A stretch of DNA of 42,248 nt from Ignavibacteria bacterium (lineage in GTDB: Bacteria > Bacteroidota > Ignavibacteria > Tepidaquicellales > Tepidaquicellaceae): positions 1-42,248 of the forward strand of contig JAFGII010000009.1 in NCBI GenBank assembly GCA_016929695.1. Direction: 5' to 3'. The notes under the pieces were generated by a model. That model worked only from the letters and a program-made list of their open reading frames with translations, was not told the DNA's origin and searched no databases. Below are positions 1 through 9,382 of the stretch, piece after piece. Made by a program: the position numbers and the translations under genes. The first letter of the stretch is position 1. Each line of letters opens with the position of its first letter.

Positions 1-842
1 CTTCCGTAATGAATAGGAATCATCTTATCGGCTTTAATATCCTCAAACAACATTAAAGCTTCTAACGAAGACGTATGCTGCCTGAATCCTACGGAATCGC
101 AATTCCTGCAGGGTCCGATAGGAATCAGAGCAAGTTCAATATTAAACTTTTCACCTATTTTTTTAAACGCCGTATCGTCATATCCCGTGTCACCTGCAAA
201 ATATACCGTCAAATCTTTATATTCGACGATAAATCCGGAATGTCCTTTTCTTTTCCATAAATATGTATCGAATGCATACCTGCCGCCTGCGTGTATTGCA
301 TACACAGGTGTAATTTTCATTCCGTTTATATAATAAGGTTCGCCAACATAGTCTTTAGTAAATATTTTATCAGTTTTTAGTCTGTGCATTTTAAAGTCAT
401 ACGACGGTATGTACTCTTCCACACCTTCGGGAAAAACAAGATGTGCATCAGGATGCAGTTCCTCAAGTGCATCAAGTGAACTGAAACTCAAATGGTCCAT
501 ATGTGCGTGCGTAACAAGTATCAAGTCAAGTTTATCAAGATTACGGTATGCAAGTCCGGTTTCAATTAGTCTCACAAAAAGTCCGACAAAGTAATTATTG
601 AAATAAGGGTCAACCACTATTACCTTATCGTACATCTGAACCAGAACGGTTGAATGTCCCGCCCATAAAGCCGATAAACGTACACTGTCTTTTACAGGGT
701 CATTGATTTTATTTACCACGAGTTCAGGCGATGTGGTAATCGTCCGCCATACATTGTCGGCAGTAATTTTCCAGACAAAACATCCCGAAAAAGTTAACCC
801 AAAAAAAAGTAATATAATATATATAAATATTGTTCTTTTCAT
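1..842 (-). CDS. MBL-fold metallohydrolase, lipoprotein (3' end outside window)
   Basis: This is a predicted zinc-dependent hydrolase of the metallo-beta-lactamase fold, anchored in the envelope as a lipoprotein. I translated 280 codons from the ATG at 842; the frame is still open at base 1, so the C-terminus is missing. The N-terminus is a lipoprotein signal ending in the lipobox TFSGC (Cys21). The zinc motif THAHMDHLS supplies H112, H114, D116 and H117, with further candidate ligands H184, D218 (in FAGDTG) and H278 (in PIHYG). The arrangement resembles the UlaG/NAPE-phospholipase D-like branch of the fold, but the substrate cannot be told. The next gene upstream (846-1421, same strand) ends 3 bp before this start, so the two are probably co-transcribed. 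The fold is well supported; any specific reaction is not. Confidence 0.85.
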   Translation of the reverse strand, partial: MKRTIFIYIILLFFGLTFSGCFVWKITADNVWRTITTSPELVVNKINDPVKDSVRLSALWAGHSTVLVQMYDKVIVVDPYFNNYFVGLFVRLIETGLAYRNLDKLDLILVTHAHMDHLSFSSLDALEELHPDAHLVFPEGVEEYIPSYDFKMHRLKTDKIFTKDYVGEPYYINGMKITPVYAIHAGGRYAFDTYLWKRKGHSGFIVEYKDLTVYFAGDTGYDDTAFKKIGEKFNIELALIPIGPCRNCDSVGFRQHTSSLEALMLFEDIKADKMIPIHYG

Positions 843-845
843 AAT

Positions 846-1421
846 TTAAAAAAACTTAAAAAATAATCCAAAATCGTAATTTGAATCCGCATTAAAATTG
901 CGTGTGTACTGAATTCCGAAAATTCCTCCTATGAAATATAATCCCGCTTCTATTCCGAAATGTGAGTTATCAGTATCTGCTTTTGAATTTCTTAATGTAT
1001 ATCTTCCGCCAAGAGAAAAAGCAAGATCTTCTCCCCTTTCCACCAGGGGCAGTATCAATCTTGAACCTATATTTAATCCGAATTTATTTAAATCCGAATA
1101 CTGAAAACTGCCTGTTGCAACTTCCGGCTGAACAAATATTTCCGCAGACCCTGCAAATCTCCTCACGGGACTGATTTTGAAAAACTGCACAGGCGAAACA
1201 TATTCATTCGAGGAAAAAGATATGTTGACAGGAGTTATCTGCCACCTTAATCCGAATCTCAGTCTTGAATCGCTCTCGTTATGGTCATCAAAAAATACAG
1301 GAGACGGAATCATCTGCAGCAATGTCCAGCTGATGTATTCCCCGGATTTGTTTTCAATGTGCTCCTGCGGGAAAACCTTCATATTAAACAGCAGTATCAA
1401 TATTATTATCAGTTTTTTCAT
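846..1421 (-). CDS. Hypothetical exported protein, probable outer-membrane beta-barrel
   Basis: I do not recognise this 191-residue protein. It begins with a typical signal peptide (MKKLIIILILLFNMKVFPQ). The rest is made of alternating hydrophobic and polar stretches rich in Gly, Phe, Tyr and Asn, for example FGIEAGLYFIGGIFGIQY, and it ends in FFKFF. A terminal Phe after amphipathic beta strands is the usual signature of an outer-membrane beta-barrel, and about eight to ten short strands would fit the length. It lies 3 bp upstream of the MBL-fold lipoprotein on the same strand, so they probably form an operon. Localisation is inferred from composition and no enzymatic motif is visible. Confidence 0.6.
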   Translation of the reverse strand: MKKLIIILILLFNMKVFPQEHIENKSGEYISWTLLQMIPSPVFFDDHNESDSRLRFGLRWQITPVNISFSSNEYVSPVQFFKISPVRRFAGSAEIFVQPEVATGSFQYSDLNKFGLNIGSRLILPLVERGEDLAFSLGGRYTLRNSKADTDNSHFGIEAGLYFIGGIFGIQYTRNFNADSNYDFGLFFKFF

Positions 1422-1543
1422 ATAAGTCTAAACGGTTTTTTTACACTTTAAGTTTCTTTTATTTCCCTCAGGAACAGAACGGAAAAGAAATTTTGAACCT
1501 CATCCGACAAATAATTGTTTATACAAGTAAATAATCCACAATT

Positions 1544-2422
1544 ATGACAAAAATATTAATATTAACATTTTTTTTCTATGCAATTACGCTGATGAATATC
1601 TCTTTTTCGCAGGAAGTCTCTGCGTATAAAATATTCGATAAGGACGGCAATGAAACGGATTATCCGGCAATGGTTTCTTCGGTATTAAAAAATCAGGTTG
1701 TACTGTTTGGAGAACTCCACAATAATCCGATTTCTCATTTTTTTCAGATTAAACTGACAAAGGATTTTTATGACGCTTCAGGAAAAAGTTTAATCCTCGC
1801 AGCCGAAATGTTTGAAGCCGATGACCAGATAATACTCGATGAATACATCAACGGAAAAATTTCGGAAAGAAATTTCAAAACGGAAGCAAAATTGTGGAAT
1901 AATTATGCTACCGATTATAAACCGCTTGTAGAATTCGCAAAATCAAACGGATTAAAATTCATTGCTTCAAATATTCCGAGAAGATATGCTTCTATGGTTT
2001 ACGCTAAAGGGCTTTCCGCACTCGACAGTCTTGAATCGCAGGCATACGAATGGATTGTTCCTCTGCCTGTCAGTATTGACCTTACCTTAAAATCATACTC
2101 ATCATTAAAAGAAGGAATGGAAGGACATAAAAATAATTTTCTCCCCGAGTCGCAGGCAATGAAAGATGCAACGATGTCTCATTTTATCCTTAAAAATATT
2201 AATGAAAATTCAAAAATAATTCATTATAACGGTGCTTACCATTCCGATTATTTTGAAGGTATTTACTGGTTTCTTAAAAGAGATAAACCTGAACTGAAAA
2301 TTCTTACCATTACGTCGGTTGAACAGAACGATGTTAATAAAATTGAAGACGGAAATCTGAATAAAGCGGATTTCATTATAGTGATTGATGCAGATATGAC
2401 GAAAACTTATGAATCTAAATAA
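1544..2422 (+). CDS. ChaN-family exported protein
   Basis: This 292-residue protein belongs to the ChaN family, whose Campylobacter member is a haem-binding lipoprotein. Residues 1-22 form a signal peptide (ending NISFSQ). No lipobox Cys is present, so it is probably soluble in the periplasm or held in another way, unlike classical ChaN. The family hallmark GELHNN follows at residues 56-61, then AAEMFEADDQ near 86-95 and the late HYNGAYHSDYF block around 227-237. The His and Glu of these motifs are the expected ligand or active-site residues in this Tiki-like superfamily. The gene stands alone on the plus strand and converges on rmuC, with an 8-bp overlap of the 3' ends. The family call is firm; a haem-related role here is an extrapolation. 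Confidence 0.8.
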   Translation: MTKILILTFFFYAITLMNISFSQEVSAYKIFDKDGNETDYPAMVSSVLKNQVVLFGELHNNPISHFFQIKLTKDFYDASGKSLILAAEMFEADDQIILDEYINGKISERNFKTEAKLWNNYATDYKPLVEFAKSNGLKFIASNIPRRYASMVYAKGLSALDSLESQAYEWIVPLPVSIDLTLKSYSSLKEGMEGHKNNFLPESQAMKDATMSHFILKNINENSKIIHYNGAYHSDYFEGIYWFLKRDKPELKILTITSVEQNDVNKIEDGNLNKADFIIVIDADMTKTYESK

Positions 2423-3749
2423 CGTCTTCGGGTTCCTCTTCAACTTCCATCGAATCACCCAGCAATTTTACGCTGTCTGATTGAGGAAGTTCCTGTACAT
2501 CTCTTAACTTCCGTTCAATCGCTCGGGAACGCGTGCCTGCACGCTCTATATCGCTGCTCGCCTGCTCAAGTTTCTTTTTTGTTTTATCGAGAACATCCCC
2601 GAAGTTTTTAAACTCTGTCTTCACGGCACCAAGTAATTCCCAGACTTCACCTGAACGCTTTTCTATTGCAAGAGTTCTGAATCCCATCTGAAGACTATTC
2701 AGCAACGCCGCAAGCGTTGAAGGACCCGTAATTACAACTTTATATTCGCGCTGAACCGTTTCAAAAAGTCCCGGTTCCCGCATTGCTTCGGCATATAGTC
2801 CTTCGAACGGAAGGAACATTATTCCGAAATCGGTTGTAAAAGGAGGTTCAATATATTTCTCGTATATGTCCTTTGCAGATGATTTTAGTCTTCCGTAAAG
2901 AGATTTTTTCTTTTCTTCAATTACTTTAATATCCGTTTTCTCGTAAGCATCTACAAGGGATTGATAATCTTCAGTCGGAAATTTCGAATCAACCGGCATC
3001 CAGATGAAATCTTCGTTTCCTCTCTTGCCCGGAAACTTAATTGCGAATTCGACAAAATTATTCCCCTCCGGTTTGGTCTTTACATTTTTTGAATATTGGT
3101 CAGGAGTCAGAATCTGTTCAAGTAGCGTCGCAAGTTGATATTCTCCAAGTACGCCCCTTGTTTTTACATTCGATAATACTTTCTCGAGTTTGCCTACACC
3201 TGTTGCAAGATTCTGCATTTCGCCGAGTCCCTTGTGAACCTGCTCAAGCCTTTCGCTCACCTGCCTGAATGAATCCCCCAGACGCTTCTCAAGTGTATCG
3301 TGAAGTTTCTCGTCAACAGTCTGACGCATTTTCTCGAGTTTCTCACTGCTGTCCTTTTGTATCTCTTTCAGATTATTCTCAATCGTGCTGCGCATATTCT
3401 CGAGGTTCTTAATATTCATTTCGGTTAAATCTTTCAGTTGAACCGAAAATCTGTCAAGCGAATCTTTCTGCAGTCCGGTAACATCCCCGATTTTATTTGA
3501 AATTATGTCATTAAAATTTCTGAATGAATTAAATAACTCTTCCCGGTTATCTTTTGCGGATTTGTTCATTTCTCCTCGTATCCCCGATATTTCTTCCCTT
3601 GCTGACTGTTCAACTTTCTGTATGCCTTTTTCAGTGTTTTCTAGCAATATTTTAAGTTCGTGAGAATCTTTTTTCCTGCTCACGAAAAGCAGTAATATAA
3701 AAATTAATACCTGTATTACAATAATTGCAATTAATATAATTTCCGTCAT
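2415..3749 (-). CDS. rmuC: RmuC family protein
   Basis: RmuC limits inversion and rearrangement at short inverted repeats in E. coli and is thought to be a membrane-tethered nuclease-like protein. This 444-residue copy has the standard layout: one N-terminal membrane helix (about residues 3-23), a long charged coiled coil (about 25-170), then the conserved RmuC core. The core includes GVLGEYQLATLLEQIL, the VDSKFPTEDY block and FLPFEGLYAEA. The acidic tail (EVEEEPEDVI) is variable in the family. Length is normal and the start is the ATG at 3749. It is a single gene facing chaN, with overlapping 3' ends and no room for separate terminators. Confidence 0.93.
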   Translation of the reverse strand: MTEIILIAIIVIQVLIFILLLFVSRKKDSHELKILLENTEKGIQKVEQSAREEISGIRGEMNKSAKDNREELFNSFRNFNDIISNKIGDVTGLQKDSLDRFSVQLKDLTEMNIKNLENMRSTIENNLKEIQKDSSEKLEKMRQTVDEKLHDTLEKRLGDSFRQVSERLEQVHKGLGEMQNLATGVGKLEKVLSNVKTRGVLGEYQLATLLEQILTPDQYSKNVKTKPEGNNFVEFAIKFPGKRGNEDFIWMPVDSKFPTEDYQSLVDAYEKTDIKVIEEKKKSLYGRLKSSAKDIYEKYIEPPFTTDFGIMFLPFEGLYAEAMREPGLFETVQREYKVVITGPSTLAALLNSLQMGFRTLAIEKRSGEVWELLGAVKTEFKNFGDVLDKTKKKLEQASSDIERAGTRSRAIERKLRDVQELPQSDSVKLLGDSMEVEEEPEDVI

Positions 3750-3933
3750 AGATATAGTTTTTGTTAAAATAGGGATAAAACATAAAAAGTAATATTCAAT
3801 TATAAATAAACTCTAACACTTTATGAATTTGACATACTTTATATTCTTTTCTTCGGAATTTAAGAACTTAATAAACTTTCTTTCCATTTATATTGTGTTT
3901 CATTTTTTATATTTTTGATAAACGATAAAAAAA

Positions 3934-4782
3934 ATGCTGATAATGAAAAAATTAATAATTTCTATATTTATAATATCATTTTTTGTCCTTTCATTTTTCT
4001 GCGGAAATAATGATGAAAATCTGAATGCTTCTGGAAAGGATTCGACTAAAAATGCGAAGGAAGATATAGGTAAAATATCAGAAGAAAGAAATATTCCCGC
4101 AGGATTAAAGAAATTATTTCTTGCATATCCTGATTATATTGACTCCGTTGATGAAAATCATCTTTACTGGAAAGACGGGACAAAAATGATTTATGACGAC
4201 GGACGACAGAAGACATTCGAAGACAGATTAAATGACCCTGACCTTGAAGATATGATGTGGCAGGAATATACTGCCGGCAAGGAATATGAAATCCCCGAAA
4301 AAGATTTTGACCCCGGCAGAATACGTTTTGAACCTTTTTTCCTTAAAATCTACGGCAGCTCAGCATCTGAAGTAAGAGGCAATCTCACAACAATCCAGTG
4401 GATGCCGAAATCTACAAAATCTAAAGTCAGCGTGATGAAATTAAATGATGTTGACCTTCAGCTAAAAGCCGTATCGGATGAACTTGACAAATTACCCGAG
4501 AACCTTAAAAAATATGTTACGAAAACAGCGGGAACATTTTACTGGCGAAAAATTGCCGGGACGAACAGATTAAGCACTCACAGTTTCGGAATTGCGATTG
4601 ATATAAATACAGATTATTCTGATTACTGGTTGTGGGATAAAAAAATGAAATATAAAAATCGTATTCCGCTTGAAATAGTAGAGATTTTTGAAAGATATGG
4701 TTTCATCTGGGGTGGAAAATGGTATCATTACGATACAATGCATTTCGAATACAGACCGGAGTTACTCGTTTCCCCCGATTGA
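3934..4782 (+). CDS. M15-family zinc metallopeptidase (D-Ala-D-Ala carboxypeptidase-like), exported
   Basis: This is a predicted peptidoglycan peptidase of the M15 (VanY/DacB-like, M15C-type) group. The C-terminal domain holds the zinc site: H216 in LSTHSFGIAIDI, D223 in the same motif, and H270 in YDTMHFEYRPE, which is the usual HxxxxxxD...MHFE pattern. The N-terminus has a hydrophobic export signal. Cys23 could be a lipidation site, but Phe before it is atypical, so a plain signal peptide is also possible. The first ATG (3934) and a second in-frame ATG (3943, giving MKKLIIS) are both plausible; the second gives the neater signal peptide. The domain between residues 30 and 190 is not one I recognise. 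The 3' end overlaps the convergent hybrid kinase gene by 21 bp. Confidence 0.85.
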   Translation: MLIMKKLIISIFIISFFVLSFFCGNNDENLNASGKDSTKNAKEDIGKISEERNIPAGLKKLFLAYPDYIDSVDENHLYWKDGTKMIYDDGRQKTFEDRLNDPDLEDMMWQEYTAGKEYEIPEKDFDPGRIRFEPFFLKIYGSSASEVRGNLTTIQWMPKSTKSKVSVMKLNDVDLQLKAVSDELDKLPENLKKYVTKTAGTFYWRKIAGTNRLSTHSFGIAIDINTDYSDYWLWDKKMKYKNRIPLEIVEIFERYGFIWGGKWYHYDTMHFEYRPELLVSPD

Positions 4783-7700
4783 TGAGTTCTTAACAGGAAA
4801 TGAAATTATAAATGAAGAACCTTTTCCAAGTTCACTCACAACTTCAATTTTACCGCCGTTTTTATCAAGGTGTTCCTTACATAATATAAGCCCAAGTCCT
4901 GTTCCGGTTTCGCCGCCGGTACCCTTGGAAGTATAATTTTTATCAATCTGCATTAATTTCTTTATATTCTCTTCTGATATTCCGATTCCTGTATCCGCAA
5001 CTGTAATTTGATGATATCCCGGAACACTCGCATAGTCAAAATATATGAATCCTCCGAATTTTGAAAACTTAACCGCATTGGATAATAAGTTCCTGAAAAT
5101 CAGTTCAGTCATATATAAATCCGCTTTTATTACTACGTCTCCGCTGATACGATTGATGATAGTAAGGTTCTTCTGATTTGCATTGTGATGATAAAGATTT
5201 ATTATTTTATCGACAAGATTTTTTAGCTGTAAATCAACTTTAACATAATTAATTTTTCCTCTCTGTATTCTTGACCATTCAAGCAGGTTTTCAAGTAAAT
5301 TAAATATTTGTTTTGAACTCTGATGAATCTGATTGGATATTTCTTTTACATCTTCCTTTGACAGAGTATCAGAATTAATTGACAGTATTTCGGCAAGACC
5401 GAGTAATCCGGTAAAAGGACTTCTCAGGTCATGTGCCACCATCGAAAGAAACTTATCTTTCCTCAGATTTATATGCTCAAGTTCTTTTGTCTTTTTTTCT
5501 AATTTTAATTCATATTCTTTTATTCTGGTAATATCAGTTATTATACTTATAAGTTTGCCGGAACTGCCGTTGTTTTTTAAATATTTGGCTGTTAATCTGC
5601 AGTATGACAAAGTCTTTTTGTTTTTTAAATATCTGAATTCCAGATTCACCGGGCTATTATCGGTAACACATTTCTTAATTGCATTCAGAACTTTTTTAAG
5701 GTCATCCGGATAAATATATGCCGCAAAATCAGAGACGCCGAAATTTTCGTCTGCATCAGATATGCCCATCATCTGAAAAAATTTCTCTGACCAGTAATAT
5801 TTATCTTTCTCAGAATCCCATGCCCATATTCCGATGTTTGCAAGTTCCAGTGCAGTTGTAAGATTCTCGATGTTGTAGTCGGGTTTTGCATCTACTGTTA
5901 CATCTTTATCGATAATTTCTTTAGGTGGTTCTTCGATATCGCGTTCCTCTGCATGTGTTTTCTCCATGCATATACCTGTATATGAAAATCCTGTAATATC
6001 ATTCAGTTCATTAAATATGGGGTTGTAAATCTCCAGATCCGGTACGAACTCATCACCAAAATTAACAATATTGTTTTTTGTTGAAACAGATACCCCCCTT
6101 GATACATTTTCAAAAATATTTTCAATCTCGGACTTATCCGCTACGTATTCAAAGAAATCAGTATCTTTTCTTATCTGCTCTCCTGAATGGATATTTCTTA
6201 TTCTTCTGCGTGCTGTTTCATTGATATATTGTATTTTGAAATCCAGATTTACAGTAAAGAATGTATATGAGAAACTATTTATAATATTGTTTATTTCACT
6301 GACACTTCTTTCCGGTTTTATCTGAGTACTTTCACTGACAATAAGGCTGGACTTGACTACAGAAATTAACTGGTCTTTTCTGAAAGGTTTGGAAATATAG
6401 CTGTTGAACCCGAGATGCAGCAGTCTCCTCTCATCTCCCGGCATAGCATATCCTGTTACTGCGATAACGGGCACATTTTTATAATTTTCCTTTTCACGAA
6501 TCAGTTTTGTCGTTTCAATTCCGTTTATTCCTGTTCCAAGGTTAATATCCATTAAAATCAAATCATAAGGATTTTTATCTATAAGCTTGAGAGCGGTTTT
6601 CCCGTCCGGGGCATGGTCAATATTGCATACTCCTCTCAAGAAAGTTGTCGTAATTATTTTGTTTATTAAATTATCCTCTACAATTAATATGTCGGGTAAT
6701 AATTTTTTCTCTTTTATCTCTGACGGTTCGTTTTCAACTTTCTCTACAGCCAGACCAAATTCAGCAGGGAAACGTAGAATGAAAGCAGATTTGTTACCGT
6801 TTTTCCTCCTGACTTCAAATGTGCCTTTAAACAGTTCCGTCATTTTCTGTGCAACCATCAAACCGATGTCCGAACAATAATACCTGCTGTTGTATCCCCC
6901 GTTGTTTTCTGCATTAACTCTGGATATGTTATGATAGTCCTGATTGACTAAATCTTCTCCTGTGTATGTTATCTTTATTTCGCAATATTTATGTTCTTTA
7001 TCATTTAGAATTTCTACATTTATACCCTCATTTCCGTTGCCGTTCTGATATATTATACTGTCAAGTATGTTTAAGAAGATTGTTTGTAAAAACCTAACAT
7101 CTATGATTGCATAATACTCCTCTCCCGAACTGCAATTTAAATTTATTGTTTTACATTCCGTTTCTTTTATATAATTATCAAGCAGTTTTTCAATTATTTC
7201 TCTGATATTTGCCTTTTCCTGTTTAAAATCAAATTTACTTTCTTCTAAGAGTGCAAGATTTATAATTGATTTAATTATATAAAGCAGTTTATTCCCCGCC
7301 CTGCTGATAAGTAAAGTTTTTGCTTTTAAATTTTCATCATTCGTTTCTTCGCTTATTATTTCCGACAATCCTAAAATACTTGTAATCGGCGTTCTTAATT
7401 CATGACTTAAATTACGGAGTAGTGCCGATTTCATCAAATTCGCTCTTTCTATATCATTTTTCGTTTCTTTTAATTTTATTTCATTTTCCTTTCGTTCATT
7501 TATATTTATAATTAATCCGGTTAATCTGTTTTTTCCTTTTATGTCATTGTCGTGAATAATATGCTCCTCAATCCAGATGATATTGCCTTCACTGTCTTTA
7601 ATCCTGTATTCCAGGTCGAGAACATCTTTCATACCGGTATTCAGCCACTTTTCATACTTTGAATCGTATTCTTCAATATCTTCGTAATATACTATTCCTT

Positions 7701-8655
7701 TCATTAATTTCGGATGGCTTGTAAATTTTTCCCTGCTGTATCCGAAAATATTTTTTTTAAAAATCGAAATATTATTCTCTAAAATAGTATAAAATATTAT
7801 GTTGTCTAAATTTTGAGTCAGAAAATTTATCCTGTGAATTTTATCCGAAATTTCATATTGAAGGTCTTTTATGACTGTATTGTCCTTCATTATTCCTCTT
7901 ATACCCGTGAATTCACCGCTCTCCGTGAAATATAATTTTGCATTTACGTTGAAATTAATATCCTTTTTGTTGATAGTTAAATCAATAGTCTCGGATAATT
8001 CCGTCTGCTTTTCTTTTATTGCCGAATGAACTAAATTTGTCAACTGCTCGATTTTATTTAAAGGTATTTCAACTATCTCCATCGCTTTTGCAAGATTACT
8101 GTTGATAACCTCATTATACTGCTCGTCTGTTATGTAGTTCTTTGCATTCACCGATACAAAAGACAAATTAAGATGATTGTCCAGAGAAAAAAGTAAATTA
8201 TCGGTTCTCGATGATGAACTGATATAAAAATCTTCAAAAGTTTTAATGTTAAAATGTGTCTCCGATATGTTTGAACTTTTGCTGTAAAATTCCGCTATCG
8301 TTTCAATATTACCTGAAGCCCCCGCAATCGGAAATGAATTAACGAATAGTTTTATTTTCTCCCCGTTCTTGTTTTGCCTTGTTACCTCTTTACACTCAAT
8401 CTTTCGCCCGTTCTTTATCTCATTAAGCATTGATAAATATTCATATCTGCTTTCAGGTAAAATTACCGGATTGAAAAACCCGAGTATTTCCTTTTCTACG
8501 TATCCAAAATGATTTTCTGCACTTCTGTTACAGCCGATTATATTGCCGTCGCAGTTTAATAATAAAATTGCAGACGGAGAGTTTATATATATTCCATTTA
8601 AAATTTCAGGTAGTATTCCCGCAGATTTCGTTTTATCCGATTTTATATTCTCCAA
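4762..8655 (-). CDS. Hybrid sensor histidine kinase with two kinase modules, PAS domains and an internal receiver
   Basis: This 1297-residue signalling protein has no signal peptide or membrane helix, so it is probably cytoplasmic. Domains in order: PAS (about 15-125), a PAS-like stretch (about 150-270), PAS/PAC (about 280-390), HisKA with H418 in NLSHELRTP, an HATPase-like domain (about 480-630), a receiver (655-770; E660/D661, phosphoacceptor D703, T734, K756), a PAS-like stretch (about 785-900), PAS (about 930-1045), a second HisKA (H1075 in VAHDLRSP) and a complete HATPase (N1189/N1193, DTGIG at 1221, GTGLGL at 1251). In the first HATPase the N, G1 and G2 boxes are eroded (LNILDSII, YTGED, SDIGLM), so only the C-terminal module looks catalytically complete. 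No response regulator or output gene lies next to it. The start appears to be TTG at 8655; the next in-frame Met would remove part of the first PAS domain. Confidence 0.9.
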   Translation of the reverse strand: MENIKSDKTKSAGILPEILNGIYINSPSAILLLNCDGNIIGCNRSAENHFGYVEKEILGFFNPVILPESRYEYLSMLNEIKNGRKIECKEVTRQNKNGEKIKLFVNSFPIAGASGNIETIAEFYSKSSNISETHFNIKTFEDFYISSSSRTDNLLFSLDNHLNLSFVSVNAKNYITDEQYNEVINSNLAKAMEIVEIPLNKIEQLTNLVHSAIKEKQTELSETIDLTINKKDINFNVNAKLYFTESGEFTGIRGIMKDNTVIKDLQYEISDKIHRINFLTQNLDNIIFYTILENNISIFKKNIFGYSREKFTSHPKLMKGIVYYEDIEEYDSKYEKWLNTGMKDVLDLEYRIKDSEGNIIWIEEHIIHDNDIKGKNRLTGLIININERKENEIKLKETKNDIERANLMKSALLRNLSHELRTPITSILGLSEIISEETNDENLKAKTLLISRAGNKLLYIIKSIINLALLEESKFDFKQEKANIREIIEKLLDNYIKETECKTINLNCSSGEEYYAIIDVRFLQTIFLNILDSIIYQNGNGNEGINVEILNDKEHKYCEIKITYTGEDLVNQDYHNISRVNAENNGGYNSRYYCSDIGLMVAQKMTELFKGTFEVRRKNGNKSAFILRFPAEFGLAVEKVENEPSEIKEKKLLPDILIVEDNLINKIITTTFLRGVCNIDHAPDGKTALKLIDKNPYDLILMDINLGTGINGIETTKLIREKENYKNVPVIAVTGYAMPGDERRLLHLGFNSYISKPFRKDQLISVVKSSLIVSESTQIKPERSVSEINNIINSFSYTFFTVNLDFKIQYINETARRRIRNIHSGEQIRKDTDFFEYVADKSEIENIFENVSRGVSVSTKNNIVNFGDEFVPDLEIYNPIFNELNDITGFSYTGICMEKTHAEERDIEEPPKEIIDKDVTVDAKPDYNIENLTTALELANIGIWAWDSEKDKYYWSEKFFQMMGISDADENFGVSDFAAYIYPDDLKKVLNAIKKCVTDNSPVNLEFRYLKNKKTLSYCRLTAKYLKNNGSSGKLISIITDITRIKEYELKLEKKTKELEHINLRKDKFLSMVAHDLRSPFTGLLGLAEILSINSDTLSKEDVKEISNQIHQSSKQIFNLLENLLEWSRIQRGKINYVKVDLQLKNLVDKIINLYHHNANQKNLTIINRISGDVVIKADLYMTELIFRNLLSNAVKFSKFGGFIYFDYASVPGYHQITVADTGIGISEENIKKLMQIDKNYTSKGTGGETGTGLGLILCKEHLDKNGGKIEVVSELGKGSSFIISFPVKNSSIGGNE

Positions 8656-9382
8656 TCCGAATTCCCCAATTTATTTACACATTTCTTTAATTATAATAAA
8701 TTATAAATTTTATTTATAATAAAAAATATTAAAATACTTCAAATTATTAATCCCTTAAATTTTTGTATAAACCTCTTCCCCATAATATTTTATGGGATAA
8801 AATGATATATAATATAATAAATAAAACTTAAAAATGAAACATTTTTTTTTTTGCATAAAAATCAGGCTCGCGATTCATAAGGTGTGTAAATTATTAAAAC
8901 GCAGTTATTGATTTGAATAATATTTTTGAAATATAATACAATTATTTTATCTTATTAGTACAACCGCTAAACAGATTGATGCAGTGTATTATTAGCATTT
9001 CACTTCTGACGGGCTTCTTTTAAAATTTAGTAATAAGATTTTCATATATACACATCTTGAAACGCTGCCAAAATAATTTGAAACTGAACATCAGAAATCT
9101 GATAACGACCATGAATTCATCGTTCGGGATACTTTGTAATTATCCGCATAAAATGCTTATGATATGGTTGTTCTATTCTTCTATATTTCTTATTCTCATT
9201 TTGAGAAAATAATTATCATTTTAAGAAATATTTTCTAAAAAATATCAAAAATAATTATAAAAAATTGAATATTTTAGGCTCGATATTTGCGTATATCTTA
9301 AAACCAATATAAAAAATTATTATATGGAAATAATAATAACGAGTTTAAAGAAAAAAATTATAAAACCTTAATCTATTTTACT
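8656..9382. other. 727-bp AT-rich intergenic region, no gene seen
   Basis: This spacer separates the divergently transcribed hybrid kinase and T9SS surface protein genes and should carry both promoters. I find no convincing reading frame on either strand. The only tidy structure is a 7-bp perfect inverted repeat, CCCATAA-TATT-TTATGGG at 8779-8796, which lacks a following T run on either strand and so does not look like a terminator. No clear Bacteroidota-type promoter pair could be chosen by eye. Confidence 0.6.

Noticed and set aside
75-594. Two plus-strand 61-residue open frames at the left edge
   Set aside because: They lie opposite the MBL-fold lipoprotein, whose zinc motifs and lipobox are clear on the minus strand.
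9042-9116. Minus-strand phrase HGRYQISDVQFQIIL in the 727-bp spacer, faintly like the N-terminus of an IS5-type transposase
   Set aside because: It is only about 24 codons long with a stop just before it, no inverted repeats flank it, and the resemblance is too weak to call a remnant.
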